Source: Bacillus yapensis (lineage in GTDB: Bacteria > Bacillota > Bacilli > Bacillales > Cytobacillaceae). From it: 64,000 nt of DNA. The translations under genes were made by a program, and so were the position numbers. Below the pieces are notes generated by a model. That model was not told the DNA's origin. It saw only the letters and a list, made by a program, of their open reading frames with translations, and made no database searches. The stretch is from positions 41,442 to 105,441 of the forward strand of contig NZ_SUND01000018.1 of NCBI RefSeq assembly GCF_005280205.1, read 5' to 3'. This document shows, in pieces, positions 9,034 to 20,357 of this stretch (its first letter is position 1; each line of letters starts with the position of its first letter).

Positions 9034-10404
9034 ATGTCACAACAAGAACAATGGAAATCAAAAATCGGCTTCGTTTTAGCAGCAGCGGGGTCAGCTATTG
9101 GTTTGGGAGCCATCTGGAAATTCCCTTACGTCGCAGGAACGGGTGGAGGAGGAGCCTTCTTCCTAATTTTCTTAGCATTTACACTCGTTTTAGGAATGCC
9201 TTTATTATTAGGAGAATTCATGATTGGAAGAATGGGTCAAAGTGATCCGATTCAAACCTATAGCAAACTAGCATCAAGTCCGAAGTGGAACTTTATTGGA
9301 AAAATTGGTGTTTTTACAAGTTTCATACTTTTATCATTTTATAGTGTTGTCGGTGGATGGATCATCCTTTATATTCTCAAGATTTTGAGCGGTGGATTAT
9401 CTGGTTTGACGCAGGACCAGTATGGGCAGATGTTTGGGGAGATTATCTCTGAACCATATTCAACGATTTTTGCACAGCTTGCATTCATGCTCATTACGAT
9501 TTTTGTTGTTGCCCAAGGGGTGCAAAAAGGAATCGAGCTTGCAAGTAAAGTGATGATGCCAGCATTACTTATTCTTTTTATCACATTGGTGATTCGTTCG
9601 TTGAGCTTAGATGGTGCGATGGAGGGTGTGAAATTCCTACTGGTACCTGATTTTTCAAAACTGACATCTGAGAGTATTTTATTTGCACTAGGACAAGCGT
9701 TTTTTACCCTTTCATTAGGGGTTTCGGTCATGCTTACATATGCCTCTTACTTACCAAAGACGCAAAACCTACCTCAATCTGGTATCTCTATCATTATCTT
9801 AAATGTTGTTATTGCTTTATTAGCAGGCTTGGCCATTTTTCCAGGTGTATTCTCGTTTGGACTCGAACCAAATGCGGGACCTGTGTTAATTTTCTCAGTT
9901 TTACCAGCAGTCTTTAGCCAAATGCCATTTGGGATGCTGTTCTTCTTGGCGTTCTTAATCTTATTCTTATTTGCTGCCTTAACATCAGCATTCTCGATGA
10001 TCGAAATTATAGTGGCGGCTGTTACGAAAAATGATGCGAGTAAGCGTAAAAAGACAACTTGGATAATTGGAATTCTTATTTTTATCGTCGGAATCCCGTC
10101 ATGTCTATCTTATGGCGTGTTAGCAGACGCAAAACTATTTGATAAGACGATATTTGACCTGATGGATTATGCTGTAAGCAATATTTTAATGCCATTAGGT
10201 GCCTTATTAATTTCAATTTTTGTCTCAAGGAAAATACCAAAAGCAGAATTGTTTGCAGAATTAAAACAGGGCTCGAACGTCGGATACACGTTCTTTTCAA
10301 TCTGTTATTTTTCCTTAAAATACATCGTCCCAATTGCGATCATCGTTGTCTTTATCGATGCGGCAGGAATATCCGATTGGATTTTAGCTCTATTTAACAT
10401 CTAG
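9034..10404 (+). CDS. Sodium-dependent neurotransmitter/amino-acid symporter (SNF family)
   Basis: 456 residues with about 11-12 membrane segments. The N-terminus carries the SNF signature: [19 protein letters not shown] and then [16 protein letters not shown], as in LeuT/MhsT/TnaT, where unwound TM1 binds Na+ and the substrate amino acid. These proteins import an amino acid with Na+. It is the first gene after the c-di-GMP riboswitch and is 12 bp upstream of a PLP decarboxylase, which suggests the decarboxylase substrate is what it carries. RBS AAGGAAG precedes the ATG. Confidence 0.9.
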   Translation: MSQQEQWKSKIGFVLAAAGSAIGLGAIWKFPYVAGTGGGGAFFLIFLAFTLVLGMPLLLGEFMIGRMGQSDPIQTYSKLASSPKWNFIGKIGVFTSFILLSFYSVVGGWIILYILKILSGGLSGLTQDQYGQMFGEIISEPYSTIFAQLAFMLITIFVVAQGVQKGIELASKVMMPALLILFITLVIRSLSLDGAMEGVKFLLVPDFSKLTSESILFALGQAFFTLSLGVSVMLTYASYLPKTQNLPQSGISIIILNVVIALLAGLAIFPGVFSFGLEPNAGPVLIFSVLPAVFSQMPFGMLFFLAFLILFLFAALTSAFSMIEIIVAAVTKNDASKRKKTTWIIGILIFIVGIPSCLSYGVLADAKLFDKTIFDLMDYAVSNILMPLGALLISIFVSRKIPKAELFAELKQGSNVGYTFFSICYFSLKYIVPIAIIVVFIDAAGISDWILALFNI

Positions 10405-10416
10405 GAGGGAATAAAC

Positions 10417-12066
10417 ATGACATCAATGAACGATATACAAAAATTATTTCCTAGCATGGACGGAAATGACGGTCAAAGAGAGGACGTATTGTCCCACTTT
10501 AAGACGATTTTAACAAAAATCGATGCGTTAAAGGATCCGAACAAGTTAACGTTAGGAAAAATGCCGGACTACACGGAAGATTACTATAATCGTGTGATTC
10601 AAAAAGCAAATGTCCCGAAAATGGGCGTGCCGATGGAGGAAGTCATACAAGAGCTTCTTAAATTGGTAGAAGGACATCGTTACGTCAATCGAAACTATGT
10701 AGCCAATGCAGCTCCTCTACCAAATATTGCAAGTATTATCGGAAATCTAGTTATGGTGCTCGTTAATGGCAATGGACTGTGGGATGTAGAAGGCCCAGCG
10801 GCTGCAACAGCAGAAGTCGAAGTAACAAGTATGCTTTCTAAAATGATCGGCTACGACGAAAATATCAGCACAGGCTACACAACTTGGGGTGGACAAGGGG
10901 CTGTTTTTAACTCCTTACGCCTTGCGATTGCTCGTTATGCACCTGCTTCAAATCAAACGGGTGTACCTGAAAATCTCTATTGCTTCTGTTCAGAGCTTTC
11001 ACACTACAGCCTTTATAAATCTGTAGAAGCGACTGGAATTGGCGTCGACCACATGATTCGCGTCAAGGTTAATGACGATCATTCTATGAATCTAGAAGAT
11101 TTAAAGGAAAAAATGGAGCTTGTCATCGCAAAAGGCGGAGTTCCTCTTTATGTCCTTGCGACAATGGGTACAACCGATACATTTGGAATTGACGATCTTG
11201 CTGGAATCAAGAGCTTAACCGAGGAATTGGAACGAAAGCACGGCTTAGATCCAGTCTATATCCATGCTGACACGGCTATGGGTGGGATGTATACCTTCTT
11301 TAATGAGTATGACTTTGAAAGAAATCCTTTAAGTCTAGAAGGCAGTGTTTGTGACGTATTAAAAACGTATCAGCAGAAGTTCAAACATATCAATCTTGCA
11401 GATAGTATGGTATTCGATTTTCATAAGCTTGGACAAACACCATATATCACGAGTCTATTTTTAATCAAAAATCGAGAAAACCTGAAGTATGTGGATTTAG
11501 ATGCGGATGAAACTCCGTATGTTGGAAATCGTGGCTACGGTAGCTATCATACGGGGTACACACTCGAGTGTTCTCGAATGGGTAGTGCTATGGCGATTTA
11601 TGCTTCACTATTAGCATTTGGTGTGGAAGGCTATCAAGAGCTGTTAGCGAACTATATTCGCGTCAATATGGCTTTTAGAGAGAAGTTAACAGAAGCGGTG
11701 CCGAGTGTAGCCATAACAAACGAAGTTTCTCCGATTACCACATTCCGTTTTTATCCTGAAACGGTGAAATGGAATGACGAATTGAATGGCCGTTTAACAG
11801 CTGAAGAAATAACAGAGATTAATCAATTTAATGATGACTTTGCAGAAGTTATTGGTGCTGAGCGCGATACCGTCTTTTTTGGAAATACAAAAAAACAACG
11901 TCTCGTGGCAGCAGCAAATTCTAGCAAACAAATATCTGTTTATGCGCACAAATTTTTCTCGATTTCACCATACACAACAATGGAAGAGGTCGACCGCTAT
12001 GTTGGTTTCTTAAAAGAGCATCTAGAATTTTTCCTGAAAACTCGAGAACAAGTGCTTGTATACTAG
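10417..12066 (+). CDS. PLP-dependent group II amino-acid decarboxylase
   Basis: 549 residues, fold-type I group II decarboxylase (glutamate / aromatic amino-acid / tyrosine decarboxylase family). Visible landmarks: H196 in SELSHYSLYK (ring-stacking histidine), D285 in HADTAMGG (binds the pyridine nitrogen) and the Schiff-base lysine K337 in VFDFHKLGQTP. It is longer than typical bacterial GadB (~470) or aromatic decarboxylases (~475-500) and shorter than enterococcal tyrosine decarboxylase (~620). The substrate cannot be assigned from sequence. Pairing with an SNF transporter favours a neutral or aromatic amino acid. Strong RBS AGGAGGG. It is 12 bp after the symporter and 20 bp before a chemoreceptor, clearly one operon. 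Confidence 0.88.
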   Translation: MTSMNDIQKLFPSMDGNDGQREDVLSHFKTILTKIDALKDPNKLTLGKMPDYTEDYYNRVIQKANVPKMGVPMEEVIQELLKLVEGHRYVNRNYVANAAPLPNIASIIGNLVMVLVNGNGLWDVEGPAAATAEVEVTSMLSKMIGYDENISTGYTTWGGQGAVFNSLRLAIARYAPASNQTGVPENLYCFCSELSHYSLYKSVEATGIGVDHMIRVKVNDDHSMNLEDLKEKMELVIAKGGVPLYVLATMGTTDTFGIDDLAGIKSLTEELERKHGLDPVYIHADTAMGGMYTFFNEYDFERNPLSLEGSVCDVLKTYQQKFKHINLADSMVFDFHKLGQTPYITSLFLIKNRENLKYVDLDADETPYVGNRGYGSYHTGYTLECSRMGSAMAIYASLLAFGVEGYQELLANYIRVNMAFREKLTEAVPSVAITNEVSPITTFRFYPETVKWNDELNGRLTAEEITEINQFNDDFAEVIGAERDTVFFGNTKKQRLVAAANSSKQISVYAHKFFSISPYTTMEEVDRYVGFLKEHLEFFLKTREQVLVY

Positions 12067-12086
12067 ATAGGGAAGAGGGATAAGTG

Positions 12087-13832
12087 ATGAAAAAGTTAAA
12101 ACAGCTATCATTTACGCTAAAAACGATTCTTTTAACGACCATTTTAATGCTACTAATTGGAGTTATTCTACTTGTTAGTAGTATCGAGATTCAAAAAAGC
12201 GTCTTAGAAAAAGAAATGGAAAATCAAGCGATGACTATCGCGAATCAATGGGGAGAAAAAATTAAGCTTGATTTAGTTGAAAAAGCGGCAGAAAACCCTA
12301 ATACGAATGGCCCTGATCAGAAGAAGCTTATTGAGTTTTTTGATTCCATTTCAGAAAATAACCCGATGGTTGCGCAAGGGTATGTCCTTGGAACTGATCT
12401 CCAAGAAGGAAACCAATCGGTCATTATTTCAACACCACGTCATATGATTGATGCGTTAGCTGAATTTGATATCCATATTGGGGATCTGTATGAACAGCCA
12501 CCGTTAATCGTGGATGAAATCAAAAAGCTTGTAGAAACAAAGAAACCAACGTCAACGGAAGTGTATGAGGATGACTTTGGAACATGGATCACAGTACTTT
12601 ACCCGATTAGTAACAGCTCAGGTGAAGTGTATGCCTATTTCGGTGTTGATGTAGATGCAAGCATGGTAACGGAGGGAACAAGTCGATTCCTAATGAATTC
12701 ACTTTTCATCCTAATTCCTTTACTGATTGTGTTTGTGCTAGTGCAAATTTTTGCGATTCGTAAAAATGCTCAGCCATTGAAGCACTTAAGTGTAGGAATT
12801 GACGAAATGAGAAATGGCAACTTAGATATCAATTTACCAACTCGAGAAGATGATCTTGGAAAAATGAACGAGGCCTTCAACGATATGGCTTTAGAATTGA
12901 AACAAATGATTAGCAAAATTGGTGAAACGTCTACAACTGTTTTACAATCATCAGGTCTTGTAAAACAAGTGACGGATCAATCGATGGATGCATCTACTCA
13001 AGTGAGTGATAACATTAAGCAAATGACAAATGAAACTCAGGTCCTTGAAACCTCTGTCATGGAATCATCTGCAGCGATTGAACAAATGGCAATTGGAATT
13101 GGTGAAATCGCAAGTTTCTCACAAGATATTGCTCAAGTATCAAAGGATATGGAATCATTTGCACACGATGGATTAACGTCTATTCGAAGTGTAGTAGCGC
13201 AAATGGATACGATTAACGAGACAGTAGAAAAATCCAGTCAGGTTGTGAGTTCTTTACAAGAGCGCTCAGATGAAATTAGCAGCATTCTAGATGTCATTAC
13301 AGGAATTTCAGCACAGACCAACTTACTTGCGCTAAATGCAGCAATCGAAGCAGCTCGCGCTGGTGAGCATGGAAAAGGATTTGCGGTGGTCGCACAAGAG
13401 GTTCGAAAATTGGCTGAGGAATCATCTAAATCAACTGAAAGAATTTCTAAGATTATTGAGGAGATTCAAGTAGAGACAAGCAAAGCTGTATCTGCAATGG
13501 TAGTCGGTACGAAAGAAACACAAAAAGGAACAGAGTACGCACATGCTACAGGACAACTTTTTGAGAAGATTAAAGCGTACACGGATCAAATCTCATCAAA
13601 AATCGAAAGTATTTCTGCTTCTTCACAGGAAATCTCAGCCGGCGCTGAAGAGGTATCTGCAACATCTAAGGAATTAACGGCGATTGCAAGCAACAATTCT
13701 GAGTTCACACTAGAAATTGAAGCAAGCACGCAGGAACAAATGGAATCCATTAGCCAATTGTCTGATGCGGCTCAAAAATTAAACAAATTAGCGAACGAGC
13801 TACAGTCGATGGTGACTAGATTTAAGGCGTAA
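12087..13832 (+). CDS. Methyl-accepting chemotaxis protein
   Basis: About 581 residues. TM1 is at ~15-32, an extracellular sensor of ~165 residues (probably Cache-like: it contains an ...[25 protein letters not shown]... pattern) runs to TM2 at ~203-222. HAMP follows, then a long signalling coil with the conserved tip ([20 protein letters not shown]). The ligand is unknown. Its place as third gene of the c-di-GMP-controlled operon suggests it senses the amino acid or amine handled by the two upstream genes. Start at ATG 12087 with GGAAGAGGGA 6 bp upstream; the GTG at 12084 is too close to it. Confidence 0.92.
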   Translation: MKKLKQLSFTLKTILLTTILMLLIGVILLVSSIEIQKSVLEKEMENQAMTIANQWGEKIKLDLVEKAAENPNTNGPDQKKLIEFFDSISENNPMVAQGYVLGTDLQEGNQSVIISTPRHMIDALAEFDIHIGDLYEQPPLIVDEIKKLVETKKPTSTEVYEDDFGTWITVLYPISNSSGEVYAYFGVDVDASMVTEGTSRFLMNSLFILIPLLIVFVLVQIFAIRKNAQPLKHLSVGIDEMRNGNLDINLPTREDDLGKMNEAFNDMALELKQMISKIGETSTTVLQSSGLVKQVTDQSMDASTQVSDNIKQMTNETQVLETSVMESSAAIEQMAIGIGEIASFSQDIAQVSKDMESFAHDGLTSIRSVVAQMDTINETVEKSSQVVSSLQERSDEISSILDVITGISAQTNLLALNAAIEAARAGEHGKGFAVVAQEVRKLAEESSKSTERISKIIEEIQVETSKAVSAMVVGTKETQKGTEYAHATGQLFEKIKAYTDQISSKIESISASSQEISAGAEEVSATSKELTAIASNNSEFTLEIEASTQEQMESISQLSDAAQKLNKLANELQSMVTRFKA

Positions 13833-13834
13833 GA

Positions 13835-14150
13835 TTTTAGTAGCCTGGTTCATGGAGACAACTTTTCTATGAGTCTAGAGCTCAGTGTCCTCATGCTGGC
13901 TGCATGAGGACACTTATCATAGGAATCCAGTGATAGATGTCTTTATGACGCGCTCATGGGGACAACTTTTGAAAGAATCCGGTGATTAATGTCTCCATGA
14001 CCGCTTCATGCGGACACTCTTTATAGAAATCCGGTGATTAATGTCTCCATGACCAGTTCATGGGGACATTGTTTATATGTACCCAGTAGTCAATGTCCTC
14101 ATGCTCGCTGCATGAGGACATTTTTCACAAAAATCCCGCGATTATTGTCC
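13835..14150. repeat. 52-bp tandem repeat, each unit a hairpin
   Basis: Five units begin with GTCCTC/GTCTCC-type sequence at exactly 13887, 13939, 13991, 14043 and 14095 (period 52 each time). A decayed unit lies before and a truncated one starts at 14147. Each unit has GTC(C/T)(C/T)CATG, 7 nt, then CATG(A/G/C)GGAC, which pair, and a linker around ATCC(G/A)GTGATTA. It lies after the chemoreceptor gene and may also act as its terminator region. A single copy in the same register is at 33817-33861. Confidence 0.85.
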
Positions 14151-14298
14151 TCAATACCGGCTACCTTCATAGAAACGCCTCTACCACATCTCTTCGACAT
14201 TCCATGACAAGTTCTAGGTTATTTAGCTAGGAAATTACAAATCATTAAAAAAATGAGATAATGCCTTTAAAGTGAAAAAACGAAAAGGGATTGATCGT

Positions 14299-15042
14299 AT
14301 GTTTTCTCTACAAGAAATTCGTAGCTTGAATGAGCTTGAGCTGGCTGTTTATAATTACGTCATCTCCAATATTGAAAAAGTCAATCATATGAGTATTCGA
14401 GAATTATCAGAAGTCACGCATGTCTCAACCACGACAATTCTGCGTTTTTGTAAAAAGATGAATACGGATGGATTTACAGAATTTAAATTCAAACTCAAAA
14501 TGTATAAAGAAAGCCAGGAGCAATCTTTTCCGACTGAAGATGCTTCCCATATGATCGACTTTTTTAAGAAGATTAATAACGATGAATTCGATAGTTTATT
14601 GAATCAGGCTGCCGAACTGATCGTCAATAAAAATAAAGTAATCTTTTTAGGTATCGGTTCTAGTGGAGCACTAGGAAAATATGGGGCAAGATTTCTTTCA
14701 AACGTCGGTAAGTTTGCCCAGCATTTGGATGATCCGTTTTATCCTGTGCCTGATGGCTACTATGATTCATCGGTTACGATTGTCCTGTCCGTATTTGGAG
14801 AAACAGAAGAGACGTTGAAGCAAGTAAGTCGTTTTAAAAGTATGTCTTCAGCCATCATTAGCATTACGAACTATGAAACGTGTACCTTAGCGAAACTATC
14901 TGACTTGAACATTGCCTATTATATGCAATTTATGAAAGTGAAAAATGAATATAATATTACTTCTCAGGTTCCTGTCGTGTATATTTTAGAAATGATTGGA
15001 AGAAAGGTTCAAAGGCTACTGGAACAAAGAAAAACCAAATAA
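14299..15042 (+). CDS. RpiR/MurR-family transcriptional regulator
   Basis: About 247 residues. N-terminal HTH (HVSTTTILRFCKKM at ~40-53) and a C-terminal SIS domain with GIGSSGALGKYGARF and the phosphosugar loop VFGETEETL. The usual SNSGxT is changed to VFGETEET, so ligand contacts may differ. The start is placed at ATG 14299 (AAAAGGGA about 8 bp upstream); the longer GTG form at 14272 has no ribosome binding site. It heads the beta-glucoside cluster and is the likely regulator of the GH1 gene that follows after 144 bp. Confidence 0.82.
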   Translation: MFSLQEIRSLNELELAVYNYVISNIEKVNHMSIRELSEVTHVSTTTILRFCKKMNTDGFTEFKFKLKMYKESQEQSFPTEDASHMIDFFKKINNDEFDSLLNQAAELIVNKNKVIFLGIGSSGALGKYGARFLSNVGKFAQHLDDPFYPVPDGYYDSSVTIVLSVFGETEETLKQVSRFKSMSSAIISITNYETCTLAKLSDLNIAYYMQFMKVKNEYNITSQVPVVYILEMIGRKVQRLLEQRKTK

Positions 15043-15145
15043 CCATGACTGCTTGTTTTTTTTATGTAACATTTTTTAAACACCGTAACAAGTTTTTTTC
15101 GCCATCCAACGTAGTGACTCACGTATTTTTTCTTTCTACAATATA

Positions 15146-15159
15146 CGAAAGCGGTTTCG
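15146..15159. promoter_or_regulatory. cre-like CcpA site before GH1 gene
   Basis: CGAAAGCGGTTTCG is nearly palindromic and shares AAAGCGGTT with the other cre candidates here. It lies 28 bp before the GH1 start, placed for catabolite repression. Confidence 0.5.
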
Positions 15160-15174
15160 CAATTGAGCATGTAG

Positions 15175-16647
<1,473 letters not shown>

Positions 16648-16722
16648 ATTACTGAAATAAACGCGTGTCGACAGTCTTTCAGTTTGTTTTGAAGGGCGTC
16701 CGAAGAAGGAGGAATACATTCT

Positions 16723-18642
16723 ATGTTTTCCAAACGTCAAAAGGATATATTTTCAGTATTATCGAAGGTAAATGAATCGATTACCTCAGAATGGATTGCA
16801 AAAGAAATAGGTGTCAGTGATCGGACTGTTCGAAATGAGATTAAGCTAATTCAGCAAAAATCTGCCTCTTTTGGAATCGTAATAGAATCTTATAGGGGTA
16901 AGGGCTATTCGATGAAAGTATTGGACCAACAGCTATTTTCATCAGCCGTTGGTCAAGTATCTGATGAAGCGGATACGACCATAGTGAATTATGCCGATCA
17001 GGAAAACCGTGTTCTCTATATGCTGACGAGGTTATTGTTAGTAAAAGACTTTATAAAGATTGAAAAGTTCTCCGATGAACTGTTTGTATCGATTTCAACC
17101 GTTCAAAACGATCTGAAAATCGTGCGCTCGATCTTAAAGAAATACAATTTAAAATTGACGACTCGACCTTACTATGGAACAAAAGTAGAAGGGGACGAGT
17201 ATATGAAAAGGCAATGCCTGTCCAATTCAGTCTTGAACCGTAAGCAAGACCCTTTTGTGGACAGTGATTCTTTTCAGCTATTAGATCAAGAAGTTTATGA
17301 AAATGTAAAAAAGATTTTGATAGATAAACTGATCACCTACAAAATTGATATTTCGGATATTTCCTTAACCAATTTGGTTACCCATATTACGATTGCTTGT
17401 AAAAGGATTGAGGAAGGCTGGATCATTGAGCATCTTGAAGATTGGATCATTCAACAATATCCATTTGAACAGATGGTAGCAAAGGAAATTATTGCAGAGG
17501 TGGAGCGTTTTACTGGCCTTACGTTTCCTACGTCTGAAATGGATTACATCATTATTCATTTATTAGGAACGAAATTACTAAATGAAAAAGAATTACAGGA
17601 AATCAATGATCATGATGAGGTTGGAAAAATTGTCAATCTCATTCTCGAAAGGCTCAAGAATGAATTGAATTGGGATTTTAGGGATGATATCGAGTTTATT
17701 CAAGCCCTAACGCTTCATATTCGCCCTGCCATGAATCGATTGAAATACAAAATGAATATTAGAAATCCATTGCTCAATGATATTAAAACAAAATATCCGA
17801 TTGCATTTGACGGGGCAGTAATTGCCAGTAAATGTATTGAAGAGTACTTAAATCTAGAAATTGTCGAGCATGAGATTGCTTATATTGCCCTTCATATCGG
17901 TGTTGCTCTAGAAAGAATGAAAACAAGAAAAAATGAGCTGAAAAAAGTGCTAGTGGTTTGCGCTTCTGGCGTAGGAAGTGCAAGGCTTCTTTACTATCGT
18001 TTGAAAAACCATTTTGATCATAGTATCGAAATCGTGGATACGATTAATTACTATAATTTAGTTTCCTATAATCTTGCATCCGTTGATTTAATCATTAGCA
18101 CCATTCCGATTCTAGAAACTTTGCGGGTTCCGGTACTAGTCGTAAATCCATTTTTAGACGATAAGGATATACAAAAAATCAATGGTTTTTTAAAGAAGAG
18201 CTCATATCAAGTCGAATCTTATTTGAATTCATCAAGAATCTTTTTACAGCAGGATTTGCAAGATAAGGAAAGTGTTATCGAGTTTCTATGTAATGAGCTG
18301 TATAACCAGGGGCTTGTTCCTGCTGATTACGTAAACCTTGTGTTAGAAAGGGAATCTTTGGCACCAACTTGTTTTGGGGACCTAGTAGCGATTCCTCATC
18401 CGATGACGCCTGTTACAGAGGAAACATTCTGGACGATTTGTACATTAAAAAAGCCAATTCAATGGCACGAAGATCAAATGGTCCAATTTGTTTGCTTACT
18501 AAATATTAGAAAAGGCCCAAACAGTGACCTTGATCAAATGTATCAAAACATGATTGCTATTTTAGACAATCGAATGCTGATTCAAAGACTGATCGAAAGC
18601 AAAAACCAGAACGAAGTAATAAGCTTGTTAAAAGAGAAATAG
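16723..18642 (+). CDS. licR: LicR-type PRD-containing transcriptional activator (BglG family)
   Basis: 639 residues, close to LicR (about 641). Domain order: HTH_11 at ~5-60, second HTH (Mga type) at ~85-150, two PRD domains at ~190-400, an EIIB-like domain with VVCASGVGSARLL at ~410-490, and an EIIA-2-like domain at ~500-639 with a histidine in DLVAIPHPMTP. Such proteins activate PTS operons when phosphorylated by HPr and are inhibited by phosphorylation from the cognate EIIB. It precedes a lactose/cellobiose-family PTS, so it is the likely activator of that operon. RBS AAGGAGG. Confidence 0.88.
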   Translation: MFSKRQKDIFSVLSKVNESITSEWIAKEIGVSDRTVRNEIKLIQQKSASFGIVIESYRGKGYSMKVLDQQLFSSAVGQVSDEADTTIVNYADQENRVLYMLTRLLLVKDFIKIEKFSDELFVSISTVQNDLKIVRSILKKYNLKLTTRPYYGTKVEGDEYMKRQCLSNSVLNRKQDPFVDSDSFQLLDQEVYENVKKILIDKLITYKIDISDISLTNLVTHITIACKRIEEGWIIEHLEDWIIQQYPFEQMVAKEIIAEVERFTGLTFPTSEMDYIIIHLLGTKLLNEKELQEINDHDEVGKIVNLILERLKNELNWDFRDDIEFIQALTLHIRPAMNRLKYKMNIRNPLLNDIKTKYPIAFDGAVIASKCIEEYLNLEIVEHEIAYIALHIGVALERMKTRKNELKKVLVVCASGVGSARLLYYRLKNHFDHSIEIVDTINYYNLVSYNLASVDLIISTIPILETLRVPVLVVNPFLDDKDIQKINGFLKKSSYQVESYLNSSRIFLQQDLQDKESVIEFLCNELYNQGLVPADYVNLVLERESLAPTCFGDLVAIPHPMTPVTEETFWTICTLKKPIQWHEDQMVQFVCLLNIRKGPNSDLDQMYQNMIAILDNRMLIQRLIESKNQNEVISLLKEK

Positions 18643-18700
18643 AAGTGAGTTCTTCTACACTTGTGTTCTGAATAAAATAAATAATGAGAAAATTGACCTA

Positions 18701-18728
18701 AGTTTTTCCGTTGAGCAACGGAAAAACT
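18701..18728. promoter_or_regulatory. Perfect 12-bp-stem palindrome upstream of the PTS operon
   Basis: AGTTTTTCCGTT and AACGGAAAAACT surround a GAGC loop. There is no T run after it, so it is not a classical terminator on this strand. It ends 10 bp before a cre-like site and about 95 bp before the ChbG gene. It may be the LicR operator or the end of the licR transcript. Confidence 0.5.
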
Positions 18729-18738
18729 AAAACTTAAA

Positions 18739-18752
18739 GTAAAGCGCTTACA
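18739..18752. promoter_or_regulatory. cre-like CcpA site before the chbG-PTS operon
   Basis: GTAAAGCGCTTACA, complement TGTAAGCGCTTTAC, matches the cre consensus at 12 of 14 positions with an intact CG centre. It stands in the promoter region of the operon starting at 18825. Confidence 0.55.
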
Positions 18753-18824
18753 TGTTAAACTAATATTATAGGATCCTTTATAATATTTCAGTTCAAAATC
18801 GCAACTACAGTTCACGAACCGGGG

Positions 18825-19589
18825 ATGATACGTTTGAGAAAATGGGTAGTAAACGCTGATGATTTTGGTTATTCAAAGGCAGTTAATTATGGAATTCTGG
18901 ATGCCCATAAATACGGAATCGTTACATCAGCGACTTTAATGGCAAATATGCCGGGAGCCTTTCACGCAGCTCAACTTGCAAAAGAGTGTAAAGAGCTAGG
19001 TGTGGGTATTCATTTAGTATTAACCTGCGGAAGTCCAGTAAGAGATGATGTCCCATCTTTGGTGAATAGTGAAGGAACCTTCCACAAATTATCGGATATC
19101 GAGAAGCATGCATCTCTTGAGGATGTGAAAAAAGAACTGACCAGTCAAATCGAATTATTTTATTCTCTTGGTTTGACACCTACTCATCTTGATTCACATC
19201 ATCATATTCATACAATGAAATCATTTTATCCAATTGTGAAAGAGTTAGCCGAAACATATCAACTGCCGATTAGAAGTGCAGGGAATGCAGATCGGAAGTT
19301 ACATCCAATTGAGTATTTGTGTGCAGATTTCTATGGAAGTCATTTGACTGTGGAAAACACTTTAACTCTTTTTGAAAGTTTATTAGATTTTGAGACTGTC
19401 GAAATTATGAGTCATCCGTCATTTATTGATAATGCTTTATCAGCGGGTAGTTCGTATAGTAAGGAACGCCTTAATGAACTAGATATCTTAACAGACCCGT
19501 CAATTGCTTCATTTTTTGAAGAAAAAAACATTCAGCTCATCAACTACAAAGATTTCGCAAATCAGATTAAGAGTGGAAGGAATGAATAA
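18825..19589 (+). CDS. chbG: ChbG/YdjC-type carbohydrate deacetylase
   Basis: 254 residues. N-terminal NADDFG holds the metal/catalytic aspartates, DSHHHIHT provides metal histidines, and MSHPSF occurs near the C-terminus, as in YdjC proteins. In enterobacteria ChbG removes one acetyl group from chitobiose-phosphate so that the phospho-glycosidase can act. Here it is first in an operon with lactose/cellobiose-family EIIA, EIIB and EIIC genes, which points to N,N'-diacetylchitobiose or a related acetylated disaccharide. The start may be ATG 18825 or TTG 18834; GGGG is 9 bp before the latter and touches the former. Confidence 0.85.
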   Translation: MIRLRKWVVNADDFGYSKAVNYGILDAHKYGIVTSATLMANMPGAFHAAQLAKECKELGVGIHLVLTCGSPVRDDVPSLVNSEGTFHKLSDIEKHASLEDVKKELTSQIELFYSLGLTPTHLDSHHHIHTMKSFYPIVKELAETYQLPIRSAGNADRKLHPIEYLCADFYGSHLTVENTLTLFESLLDFETVEIMSHPSFIDNALSAGSSYSKERLNELDILTDPSIASFFEEKNIQLINYKDFANQIKSGRNE

Positions 19590-19590
19590 A

Positions 19591-19911
19591 ATGACAACAA
19601 TTTCTGAAGAGACTATTTTCCAAATCATTCTTCACGGTGGCGATGGAAAGAGTCATGCTATGGAAGCAATTGCGTTAGCCAAAACCGGAGATATTGAAGG
19701 TGCTGAAGCTAAATTAAAAAATGCAGAAGAGGCGCTTAACCAGGCTCACCGGATTCAAACTTCTCTGATCCAAGAAGAAGTTAGAGGGAACAACGCAACA
19801 ATCTCTCTTCTTATGGTACATGCTCAAGACCATTTGATGAACTCGATTACTGTTAAAGATTTAGCTAGAGAATTTGTAGATATGTATAAAGTCATTTTGA
19901 AAAAAGGTTGA
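19591..19911 (+). CDS. PTS lactose/cellobiose-family EIIA
   Basis: 106 residues from ATG 19591, matching the ~105 residues of the family. Phospho-acceptor histidine H77 in MVHAQDHLM with D80. It forms a trimer and passes phosphate to EIIB. AAGGA lies 9 bp before 19591; the ATG at 19582 overlaps the stop of chbG and is too near that site, so translational coupling is likely. Confidence 0.9.
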   Translation: MTTISEETIFQIILHGGDGKSHAMEAIALAKTGDIEGAEAKLKNAEEALNQAHRIQTSLIQEEVRGNNATISLLMVHAQDHLMNSITVKDLAREFVDMYKVILKKG

Positions 19912-19968
19912 TCAATATTTTTTGAAAGGAGTGGTTCACCTAAAAAAAAGTGAAAAATTTATCTGTTT

Positions 19969-19982
19969 TGTAACCGCTTTCT
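19969..19982. promoter_or_regulatory. cre (CcpA) site before EIIB
   Basis: TGTAACCGCTTTCT matches TGNAANCGNWNNCW at all 14 positions. It lies in the 104-bp gap between EIIA and EIIB, so either an internal promoter is catabolite-controlled or CcpA acts as a roadblock there. Confidence 0.65.
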
Positions 19983-20015
19983 TACGTCGCAGAAATTATC
20001 AAGGGGGAGTTAACG

Positions 20016-20321
20016 ATGAAAAAAATTCTATTAGTATGTGCTGCAGGAATGTCAACGAGCCTATTGGTTAACAAAATGAAGGATGCTGCAAACAAACGAG
20101 GAGAAGAAATCGATATTTTTGCACTTCCAATTTCAGAATCAAGCTCAGTGATTGACGAAGTAGATGTCGTGCTATTAGGACCACAAGTGAGATTTCAAAA
20201 AGCACAGGTTGATTCTATGGTAAAAGGACGTGTTCCTGTAGAAGTAATCGAAATGCGTGCCTATGGAACGATGGATGGAGAAAAGGTTCTAAACAGAGCA
20301 TTTGAACTCATTGGAGAATAA
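20016..20321 (+). CDS. PTS lactose/cellobiose-family EIIB
   Basis: 101 residues with the phosphorylated cysteine C8 in LLVCAAGMSTSLL, the P-loop signature of cellobiose EIIB. It is soluble and sits between EIIA and EIIC in the phosphate relay. RBS AAGGGGGAG. EIIC follows after 36 bp. Confidence 0.92.
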   Translation: MKKILLVCAAGMSTSLLVNKMKDAANKRGEEIDIFALPISESSSVIDEVDVVLLGPQVRFQKAQVDSMVKGRVPVEVIEMRAYGTMDGEKVLNRAFELIGE

Positions 20322-20357
20322 TTAGGTAAATGCCTAGATAAAAAGGAGCGAAAAACT

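Noticed and set aside
9006..9245. 79-residue plus-strand ORF
   Set aside because: Overlaps the symporter start in another frame and is rich in R/S without any family sense.
13835..14150. Regular palindromic repeats that could be taken for a CRISPR array
   Set aside because: The parts between hairpins are related to each other rather than unique spacers, repeat units have diverged, and no cas gene is in the window.
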